Source of the DNA: Desulfobacteraceae bacterium
GTDB taxonomy: Bacteria > Desulfobacterota > Desulfobacteria > Desulfobacterales > Desulfosalsimonadaceae
Assembly: GCA_011389605.1 (NCBI GenBank)
Contig: JAABTZ010000192.1
Span: 1 to 6,438, forward strand
DNA length: 6,438 nt
Reading direction: 5' to 3'
The notes beneath the pieces were generated by a model. The model was not told the DNA's origin, did not search any database, and worked only from the letters and a program-made list of their open reading frames with translations. A program made the position numbers and the translations under genes. Below are positions 1 through 4,803 of this stretch, in pieces. Positions within the stretch are counted from its first letter, which is position 1. Each line of letters opens with the position of its first letter.

Positions 1-373
1 CCTTTTTTTGCTGGAGGGCTGTTTGCAAATGCCCCATCCCGTGAAAACGGAAATGCTTTCGGAGATCTGCATCCTTCATATGAAGGGACCAGCCGATTTC
101 AAAAATCAGCATGACCAGATTAGAAAAAACATGCCTGGCCATGGTCCGGATTTGCCCGGGCGCCATCCTGCTTCCAAAAGCCCTTGTCAGGTTAAAAAGC
201 GCCACCTGCCGGTGTCGCCGGTCAAAGGCAAACCAAATCCGGCCGAGAATACTGGCCAGTGCAATGGCAGCCTTTGACGGGATCAAACCGATAAGATAAA
301 ATGCCCGTGCAATTGCAAAGTAAAAAACTGCGTCCCTGTCAGGTACTTTAAAGCGGGGCTCTTTTCTGCTCAT
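1..373 (-). CDS. Lipid A-type lysophospholipid acyltransferase (LpxL/HtrB family), N-terminal part, truncated by window edge
   Basis: Reading the minus strand from the ATG at 373-371 gives 124 codons without a stop up to the left edge, so only the N-terminal part is visible. The protein begins MSRKEPRFKVPDRDAVFYF, followed by a hydrophobic stretch (about residues 17-50, with AFYLIGLIPSKAAIALA) that could be the membrane anchor. Then come FDRRHRQVALFNLTRAFG, an FSNLVMLIFEIGW segment, and FRFHGMGHLQTALQQKKG at the edge. This order, R-hR-AL-NL--AF then F-N----E then the HL--A---KG block, is typical of LpxL/HtrB acyltransferases, which add a secondary acyl chain to lipid A (or a related glycolipid) at the inner membrane. 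In the family the catalytic H-x4-D/E motif follows shortly after this block, so it lies outside the window and cannot be checked. No clear Shine-Dalgarno sequence precedes the ATG; no better in-frame start is visible. It is divergent from the carboxylase operon and functionally unrelated to it. Confidence 0.82.
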   Translation of the reverse strand, partial: MSRKEPRFKVPDRDAVFYFAIARAFYLIGLIPSKAAIALASILGRIWFAFDRRHRQVALFNLTRAFGSRMAPGQIRTMARHVFSNLVMLIFEIGWSLHMKDADLRKHFRFHGMGHLQTALQQKK

Positions 374-402
374 AAAAGGTTGATGAACTCGTAAAGGGTC
401 GG

Positions 403-430
403 TTTTTAGACGGCGCTGTAAAAAGTTCAA
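403..430 (-). promoter_or_regulatory. Weak sigma-70-like promoter candidate for the acyltransferase gene, -35 inside the repeat
   Basis: On the minus strand TTGAAC (430-425) and TAAAAA (408-403) are separated by 16 bases, each matching 4 of 6 consensus positions, about 30 bases upstream of the acyltransferase ATG. The -35-like hexamer lies in the conserved end of the ~125 bp repeat. Such matches are common by chance in AT-rich DNA, so this is only a candidate. Confidence 0.2.
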
Positions 431-534
431 GATCAAGGCTTGCGCGATTTTGAAGAATGCAGCGTTCTTAGCCGTACGTGAAATTCTTCAGAAATCGCGC
501 GTAACGCAGATATTGGACTTTTTAAGGTTCCATC
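409..534 (+). repeat. Full copy of a ~125 bp imperfect-palindrome (MITE-like) repeat, copy 1
   Basis: This 126 bp element matches, in reverse complement, the copy at 6314-6438. Between the two, 417-465 (49 bases), 467-485 (19 bases) and 493-524 (32 bases) are identical. The copies differ mainly at the outer ends and around 486-492. Within the element, arm 420-458 (AAAAAGTTCAAGATC...GCGCGATTTTGAAGAAT) pairs imperfectly with arm 483-523, leaving a ~24-base loop at 459-482 that contains CCGTACG. It could therefore fold into a long stem-loop. The left end is GACGGC..TGTAAAAAG; the right end (GGTTCCATC) has drifted from the GAAGCCGTC seen in copy 2. No open reading frame or transposase lies inside, and I saw no clear target duplication, so it fits a non-autonomous or REP/MITE-type repeat. 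Confidence 0.92.
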
Positions 535-561
535 AATGTTGGTTTTTAAAAAAACTTATTG

Positions 562-588
562 TTTACGGCTTATACATGCTTTTACGGC
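562..588 (+). promoter_or_regulatory. Direct repeat pair TTTACGGC, 19 bp apart
   Basis: TTTACGGC occurs at 562-569 and again at 581-588, close to two helical turns apart, about 140 bp upstream of the carboxylase start. It could be a tandem binding site for a regulator, but there is no independent support and the half-site is short. Confidence 0.2.
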
Positions 589-603
589 ATTGTTCAAGAA
601 TGG

Positions 604-631
604 ATTAATCGCTACAGGCATTTATTAATCG
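604..631 (+). promoter_or_regulatory. Direct repeat pair ATTAATCG, 20 bp apart (candidate operator)
   Basis: ATTAATCG occurs at 604-611 and 624-631. The start-to-start spacing of 20 bp would place both on about the same face of the helix. The core ATTAAT is itself palindromic and appears once more at 676-681 within the promoter candidate. The pair lies 20-50 bp upstream of the promoter candidate, where an activator site would be expected. The assignment rests on pattern alone. Confidence 0.3.
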
Positions 632-650
632 TGGCGTCTGATGTTTTTTT

Positions 651-677
651 TTGATAGAATATTTCGGCTATGATAAT
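651..677 (+). promoter_or_regulatory. Weak sigma-70-like promoter candidate for the carboxylase operon
   Basis: TTGATA (651-656) and GATAAT (672-677) are near-consensus -35 and -10 hexamers separated by 15 bases, slightly shorter than the usual 16-18. They lie about 50 bp upstream of the carboxylase ATG, which would give a leader of roughly 40 bases. No GG-N10-GC (-24/-12) sigma-54 element was found between 535 and 724. Confidence 0.3.
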
Positions 678-713
678 TAATATACATAAAAACAAGGAAG
701 TTACATACTTGCG

Positions 714-718
714 AGGAG
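714..718 (+). promoter_or_regulatory. Shine-Dalgarno AGGAG for the carboxyltransferase gene
   Basis: AGGAG lies 6 bases upstream of the ATG at 725 and fixes that start. Another ATG at 720 is out of frame and too close to the site. Confidence 0.8.
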
Positions 719-724
719 AATGCC

Positions 725-2278
725 ATGGATATCGCTCTCCAGGAAAACATCACCACCCTTGAAAAACTGCGAACCGAGGCCCTGCAGTGCGGCGGGGAAA
801 AGCGCATTGAAGTCCAGCACCTCAAGGGAAAGCTCACAGCCCGGGAACGCCTGGATCTTTTGCTCGACGAGGGCTCCTTTGAAGAGTTTGACATGCTTAA
901 AACCGGCCGGGGAAGCGCCATAGGAGACGAACGAACCTATCCCGGAGACGGGGTGGTGGCCGGCCACGGCACCGTGGAAGGCAGAGAAGTTTTTGCCTTC
1001 AGCCAGGATTTTACCGTAATAGGCGGGTCCCTGGGAGAGGCCCACTCACAGAAAATCTGCAAGGTCATGGATCTTTCCGCCCGGGTAGGCTGCCCCATTG
1101 TAGGGCTAAACGATTCAGGCGGAGCCCGTATCCAGGAAGGCGTCGACGCCCTGGCCGCATACGGCGAAATATTTTACAGAAATGTCAAGGCAAGCGGGAT
1201 TGTTCCCCAGATCTCATGCATTATGGGGCCGTGTGCCGGCGGTGCTGTTTACAGCCCGTCGATGACCGATTTCGTATTTATGGTGCAGAATTCCTCCTAC
1301 ATGTTTGTTACCGGGCCAAATGTAGTCAAAACCGTAATACATCAGGATATTTCATCCGAGGACCTGGGCGGGGCCGGAGTACACGGTGCCAAAAGCGGTG
1401 TGGCGCATTTCACCCAGCCCAATGACATTTTGTGCCTGCGGGAGGTTCGCCGGCTGATGAACTACCTGCCCTCCAACAACAAGCAAAAAGCGCCTATGGT
1501 GGATTTCAGCGATCCGCCGGAGCGCATGGATCCGGCCCTGGATTACCTGGTGCCCCCCAATCCCGGGCAGACCTATGACATGAATGTATTGATCTACAGC
1601 ATCCTGGATGGTGCCGAGTTCATGGAAGTCCACTCCGATTTTGCCAAAAACATTATCTGCGGCTTTGGCCGGCTTGGGGGCCAGGTTGTAGGCCTGGTTG
1701 CCAATCAGCCGGCCGTACTTGCAGGCGTTCTCGACAGTGATGCATCCACCAAGGCAGCGCGTTTTGTGCGTTTCTGCGATGCTTTTAACATCCCCCTTAT
1801 CAGCCTCGTGGACGTGCCAGGGTTCATGCCCGGACCGGAGCAGGAGCACGGCGGCATCATACGGCACGGAGCCAAGCTGCTTTATGCCTTTATCGAGGCC
1901 ACGGTTCCCCGCATTTCCGTCATTGTTCGCAAGTCCTACGGCGGAGCCTACCTGGTAATGAACTCCAAGCACATCCACTGTGATGTCAACTATGCCTGGC
2001 CTTCCGCAGAAATAGCCGTGATGGGCCCCAAAGGTGCTGCTGAGGTGATCTACCGCAAAGAGATACAGTCCGCCGATGATCCCCAGGCCGTGTTAAGCGA
2101 AAAGATGGCCGATTACCGCCAAAGATTTGCCAACCCGTTTCTGGCCGCACGGCGCGGTTATATCGATGATGTCATCTTTCCGCGCGATACCCGCCACCAG
2201 CTGATCCGCACCCTGCAGTTTCTGGAAGGCAAAAAAGTGGAAAGACCTGATCGAAAACATGGAAACATTCCTTTATGA
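725..2278 (+). CDS. Acyl-CoA carboxylase, carboxyltransferase (beta) subunit, PccB/MmdA-like
   Basis: This 517-residue protein has the usual length and whole-chain pattern of acyl-CoA carboxylase beta subunits of the crotonase-fold carboxyltransferase family. It moves the carboxyl group from carboxybiotin to an acyl-CoA in the cytoplasm. Visible landmarks: KLTARERLDLLLDEGSFEE (36-54); the N-domain oxyanion motif DSGGARIQEG (130-139); GPCAGGAVYSP (168-178); DVPGFMPG (363-370); the C-domain motif RKSYGGAYLVMNSKH (402-416); and NYAWPSAEIAVMGPKGA (422-438). It precedes and overlaps, or abuts within 8 bases, the biotin carboxylase subunit, so the two form one operon and one enzyme. Propionyl-CoA carboxylase is the first guess. 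However, residue 410, just after YGGAY, is Leu, whereas propionyl-CoA carboxylases usually have Asp there. Acetyl-CoA-using enzymes and methylmalonyl-CoA decarboxylase alpha subunits tend to have Ile at this position. Family assignment is very sure; the substrate is not. Confidence 0.95.
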   Translation: MDIALQENITTLEKLRTEALQCGGEKRIEVQHLKGKLTARERLDLLLDEGSFEEFDMLKTGRGSAIGDERTYPGDGVVAGHGTVEGREVFAFSQDFTVIGGSLGEAHSQKICKVMDLSARVGCPIVGLNDSGGARIQEGVDALAAYGEIFYRNVKASGIVPQISCIMGPCAGGAVYSPSMTDFVFMVQNSSYMFVTGPNVVKTVIHQDISSEDLGGAGVHGAKSGVAHFTQPNDILCLREVRRLMNYLPSNNKQKAPMVDFSDPPERMDPALDYLVPPNPGQTYDMNVLIYSILDGAEFMEVHSDFAKNIICGFGRLGGQVVGLVANQPAVLAGVLDSDASTKAARFVRFCDAFNIPLISLVDVPGFMPGPEQEHGGIIRHGAKLLYAFIEATVPRISVIVRKSYGGAYLVMNSKHIHCDVNYAWPSAEIAVMGPKGAAEVIYRKEIQSADDPQAVLSEKMADYRQRFANPFLAARRGYIDDVIFPRDTRHQLIRTLQFLEGKKVERPDRKHGNIPL

Positions 2279-2280
2279 GG
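2277..2280 (+). promoter_or_regulatory. Shine-Dalgarno GAGG overlapping the upstream stop codon
   Basis: GAGG overlaps the TGA stop (2276-2278) of the carboxyltransferase gene and sits 6 bases before the ATG at 2287. It supports 2287 over the ATG at 2275, which overlaps the stop as ATGA but has no good site ahead of it. Either start implies translational coupling. Confidence 0.55.
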
Positions 2281-2286
2281 CCGCAG

Positions 2287-4305
2287 ATGTTTAAAAAAAT
2301 CCTTATTGCCAATCGCGGCGAGATAGCCGTTCGAATTTTAAGAACCTGCAAAAAACTTGGTATTGCAACAGTTGCAATTTATTCAGAACCGGATATGCGC
2401 AGCCTGCATGTTCTGGAAGCTGACCAGGCCGTGTTTTTAGGAGGCAGCACCGCCGCGGAATCCTACCTGGACATGGAAAAAATCCTTGGGATTGCCATTG
2501 AAAAACAGTGTGATGCCATTCATCCCGGATACGGATTTCTGTCTGAAAACCCGCTGTTTGTAAATAAAGTGGAGCAGGCAGGAATGGGATTTGTGGGCCC
2601 CCCGGCTTCGGCAATCGAGATGCTGGGAGACAAAGTCTCGGCCCGGCATATTGCTGAAAAAGCCGGTGTCCCGGTCATCCCCGGAGGTACCGAACCCCTG
2701 GCTGATTTTAACGCAGCCAGCAAGGCTGCCACCCAAACCGGCTACCCCCTTATCCTTAAGCCAGCCGGTGGAGGGGGCGGAAAAGGCATGCGCATTGTAA
2801 ACAGCCCGGAGGAACTCCAGCAGGCATGGAATGGCAGCCGGGCAGAGGCGAAAAAAGCCTTCGGCGATGACAGAATCTTTATTGAACGTTATATCACCCG
2901 GCCCCGGCACATTGAAATCCAGGTGATAGCCGATCGGTTCGGCAATGCCGTATATCTTGGCGAGCGCGAGTGCTCCATTCAGCGCCGATACCAGAAAATA
3001 ATCGAGGAGGCACCATCTCCGGGAGTAGATCAGCCCATGAGGGAAGAAATGGGCAAAGTGGCATGCCGGCTGGCCCTGCAGGCAGGCTACACCAATGCGG
3101 GCACCGTGGAATTTATCATGGATGAGGCAGGAAACTTTTTCTTCCTGGAGATGAACACCCGCCTGCAGGTGGAACACCCGGTAACCGAGATGGTAACCGG
3201 TCTTGACCTTGTGGAAATGCAGCTGCGCATTGCATCGGGCCAGGGCCTTGACTTAAAACAGGAAGCAATTGAAATCCATGGATGGGCCATTGAGGCCCGA
3301 ATCTGTGCCGAAGATCCTGAAAGAGGCTTTTTCCCCGCCACCGGACTGGTGACCCGGTATGCCGAACCAAGCGGCAGGCATGTGCGCGTGGACGGCGGGA
3401 TACATGCAGGCAGTCTTATAAGCGTGTTTTACGACTCATTGCTGGCAAAAATCATCTGCTGGGGCAAAAACCGGGACCAGGCCCGAAGGCGTCTGATCAG
3501 CTCGTTGAACGGATACCATATTGAAGGGGTGATCACCAACATCGATTTTGTAAACCGCATTCTCAATTTGGAGGCATTTTCCCGGGGGCAGCTTACCACC
3601 GACTTTATTCCTGAGAATTTTAACGGCGCGGAGGCCAAAGAGCCGCCTCCAAAAGAGCATATAAAACGGCTTGCCATGGCCGTGACCCTGATCTATCACT
3701 GCAGAAATGCCCTGGTCCGTGAATCCTTAAAACCAATGATATCGGCAATCGGCAGCAGTATACCGCAAAAAGACCTGTATGAATACAGGGTCAAAAGTGA
3801 AAACGATGCTTTCCGGGTAATTTTCAGGGGCAACTCCGCCCAGCGCAACTGGACAATTTCCATAAACGGCATAGATTACGACGTAACCCACCCACCTTTT
3901 GAATTTTACCGCAGGCGGCTGAAGCTGACCATCAACGGGCAGACCCACCGGTTTATAATACGCTTTGCCGGCAATTTCATTTCCGGCTCATATTGCGGGG
4001 TAAACAGGGTTTTTGAAATTTATACCCCCCGGGAATGGGATCTTGCTGTTCACATGCCCAGCCCGGCCGTGCGGGTCTCCGATGATGTCATTCGCTGTCC
4101 CATGCCCGGACAAGTGGTGGATATCATGGTCAAGCCGGGGGACAGGGTATATAAGGGCCAGGAAGTAGCCATTCTTGAATCAATGAAAATGGAAAGCGGG
4201 GTGGCATCCCCGAGAGACGGAATAGTGGATGAAGTACGGGTGAAAAAGCTGCAGACAGTTGAGTCCGGTGACATCATCGTTGCTTTTGCAAAAGAGCCGT
4301 CATAA
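2287..4305 (+). CDS. Acyl-CoA carboxylase alpha subunit: biotin carboxylase fused to biotin carrier domain
   Basis: The 672-residue protein (676 if started at 2275) is the ATP-dependent biotin carboxylase and biotin carrier half of an acyl-CoA carboxylase. MFKKILIANRGEIAVRI at the N-terminus is the standard family start. The ATP-grasp glycine loop GGGGGKG is at 161-167 and RRYQKIIEEAP at 233-243. The catalytic block FLEMNTRLQVEHP (286-298) provides Glu288, Asn290, Arg292 and Glu296, and Arg338 lies in AIEAR; these match the known E. coli biotin carboxylase residues almost number for number. A diverged linker of about 440-600 should be the domain that contacts the beta subunit. The C-terminal carrier domain has ILESMKMESG (629-638), with Lys634 as the expected biotinylation site; Ser replaces the more common Ala before MKM. 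Length and order match propionyl-CoA carboxylase alpha subunits. No key residue is missing. A separate biotin ligase must biotinylate it, and none is encoded here. Confidence 0.95.
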   Translation: MFKKILIANRGEIAVRILRTCKKLGIATVAIYSEPDMRSLHVLEADQAVFLGGSTAAESYLDMEKILGIAIEKQCDAIHPGYGFLSENPLFVNKVEQAGMGFVGPPASAIEMLGDKVSARHIAEKAGVPVIPGGTEPLADFNAASKAATQTGYPLILKPAGGGGGKGMRIVNSPEELQQAWNGSRAEAKKAFGDDRIFIERYITRPRHIEIQVIADRFGNAVYLGERECSIQRRYQKIIEEAPSPGVDQPMREEMGKVACRLALQAGYTNAGTVEFIMDEAGNFFFLEMNTRLQVEHPVTEMVTGLDLVEMQLRIASGQGLDLKQEAIEIHGWAIEARICAEDPERGFFPATGLVTRYAEPSGRHVRVDGGIHAGSLISVFYDSLLAKIICWGKNRDQARRRLISSLNGYHIEGVITNIDFVNRILNLEAFSRGQLTTDFIPENFNGAEAKEPPPKEHIKRLAMAVTLIYHCRNALVRESLKPMISAIGSSIPQKDLYEYRVKSENDAFRVIFRGNSAQRNWTISINGIDYDVTHPPFEFYRRRLKLTINGQTHRFIIRFAGNFISGSYCGVNRVFEIYTPREWDLAVHMPSPAVRVSDDVIRCPMPGQVVDIMVKPGDRVYKGQEVAILESMKMESGVASPRDGIVDEVRVKKLQTVESGDIIVAFAKEPS

Positions 4306-4375
4306 CTTTGAGGAGCCTGTAAAAAGCTTGTTATCCCCCCGGCGCGGTATTTTTGAAGAAAGCAAATCCATAAAC

Positions 4376-4480
4376 GCCCTGGCTGACCGGCGGCGTGGAA
4401 AAGGAGTTTCCTCGCTCCAGAAGCCTTCTGGAGGCTTAATTTTCGCCCGGAAACCCGCTTTTCCACGCCGCCGTCAGGGC
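4376..4480. repeat. Long inverted repeat / hairpin downstream of the carboxylase operon
   Basis: Perfect 15-base arms GGCGGCGTGGAAAAG (4389-4403) and CTTTTCCACGCCGCC (4458-4472) are extended outward by GAC/GTC and GCCCT/AGGGC around a small bulge. They extend inward by GTTTCC (4406-4411) with GGAAAC (4449-4454). The centre holds a second palindrome, CTCCAGAAG-C-CTTCTGGAG (4415-4433). The full structure would be a ~105-base stem-loop beginning about 70 bases after the alpha-subunit stop. There is no T-run on either side, so it is not a textbook intrinsic terminator. It could stabilise the 3' end of the mRNA, terminate weakly, or be an inserted repeat element. Confidence 0.8.
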
Positions 4481-4612
4481 AACAAGATGCAATTTCATTA
4501 GAGCACAAAAAAGGGATTTCCCTGGAAGTATCCTCCCCCCCCCCTGAATTTATGACACCGGCTGAGATCCATTATTTTTTTTTGCGAATTAAGGGTTGCA
4601 TTTTTTTAAATT

Positions 4613-4628
4613 ATGAGCATATTCTCAT
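4613..4628. promoter_or_regulatory. 16 bp dyad ATGAGCATATTCTCAT, Fur-box-like operator candidate
   Basis: The 16-mer is palindromic at 14 of 16 positions. Its right half with the next base, ATTCTCATT, equals a half of the commonly cited Fur-type box (AATGAGAAT-N-ATTCTCATT). The left half ATGAGCAT differs by one base, and the central single-base spacer is missing. It lies about 175 bp upstream of the regulator gene in the AT-rich part of the spacer, where a promoter would be expected. A binding site is plausible; the identity of the binding protein is a guess. Confidence 0.35.
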
Positions 4629-4671
4629 TTAATACTTTACCAATAATGCTTTTTTAAAAAGTCTGACTTTA

Positions 4672-4721
4672 GATAACGCTATAAAAAATTCAAGATCTAT
4701 GCCTTCGCAATTTCGAAGAAT
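4672..4721 (+). repeat. Degenerate half copy of the ~125 bp repeat
   Basis: The sequence GATAACGCTATAAAAAATTC and the following ~30 bases align, with scattered substitutions, to the left half of copy 1 (409-458). Shared features are GA--xCGCT-TAAAAA-TTCAAGATC, then GC-TTCGC-ATTT-GAAGAAT. The match fades after about 4721 and the right half is missing. It has the same orientation as copy 1. This suggests an old, decayed insertion. Confidence 0.65.
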
Positions 4722-4803
4722 CAAGGCTCAAAAAAAACGCGGGGCGGCAAAAATACCAAGCGGCTGTTTACCCCATCAACTTTTAAAATACCGGTAACAG
4801 GCA

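Larger units (their letters stand above)
374..724. other. Divergent intergenic region between acyltransferase and carboxylase operon
   Basis: This 351 bp stretch has no supported gene. It holds a sequence resembling a repeat end (381-402), a full ~125 bp palindromic repeat (409-534), and an AT-rich part (535-710) with two pairs of short direct repeats (562/581 and 604/624), a T-run at 644-652, and a weak sigma-70-like promoter candidate at 651-677. It ends with a good Shine-Dalgarno sequence for the carboxylase. Open frames on the minus strand here, such as one over 625-921, have low-complexity Ser/Arg-rich translations and shadow the carboxylase gene. Confidence 0.7.
4306..4803. other. 498 bp noncoding spacer with hairpin, C-run, dyad and repeat remnant
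   Basis: No credible gene is present; a frame over 4259-4501 runs through the hairpin and looks spurious. From left to right it contains: a stretch at 4315-4360 that faintly follows the spacing of the ~125 bp repeat; a large hairpin (4376-4480); a short palindrome AGGGATTTCCCT (4512-4523); a run of ten C (4535-4544); an AT-rich section with the dyad ATGAGCATATTCTCAT (4613-4628); and a degenerate half copy of the repeat (4672-4721). A clean hairpin-plus-T-run terminator for the carboxylase operon is not visible. The promoter for the downstream regulator is probably in the AT-rich part but cannot be placed. Confidence 0.7.

Noticed and set aside
8..277. Plus-strand open frame of 89 codons at the left edge
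   Set aside because: It lies antisense to the acyltransferase frame, which has a recognisable family pattern, and its own translation is Pro/Lys-rich with no domain pattern or ribosome site.
409..534. CRISPR array or phage attachment site
   Set aside because: There is no short repeat-spacer periodicity, no cas gene, and no integrase or tRNA; the two copies are 5.8 kb apart and inverted.
632..646. TGGCGTCTGATGTTT as a sigma-54 -24/-12 promoter of the carboxylase operon
   Set aside because: It has the GG element but lacks the GC at the required 10-base spacing.
1352..1978. Minus-strand open frame of 208 codons inside the carboxyltransferase gene
   Set aside because: It is fully antisense to a very well conserved gene; long antisense frames are common with this codon use.
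725..4305. Sodium-pumping methylmalonyl-CoA decarboxylase
   Set aside because: The beta-like gene has an MmdA-like residue, but it is paired with a full biotin carboxylase and no membrane decarboxylase subunit is present, so a carboxylase is the better reading.
4376..4480. Hairpin as a standard Rho-independent terminator
   Set aside because: The stem is too long and complex and no T-run follows on either strand; it is kept as a structured repeat instead.
4259..4501. Plus-strand open frame of 80 codons after the carboxylase
   Set aside because: It starts inside the alpha-subunit gene, runs through the large hairpin, lacks a ribosome site and gives an Arg/Ser-rich translation without family features.
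4050..4508. Minus-strand open frame of 152 codons
   Set aside because: About half is antisense to the biotin carrier domain and the rest covers the hairpin; the composition is that of a shadow frame.
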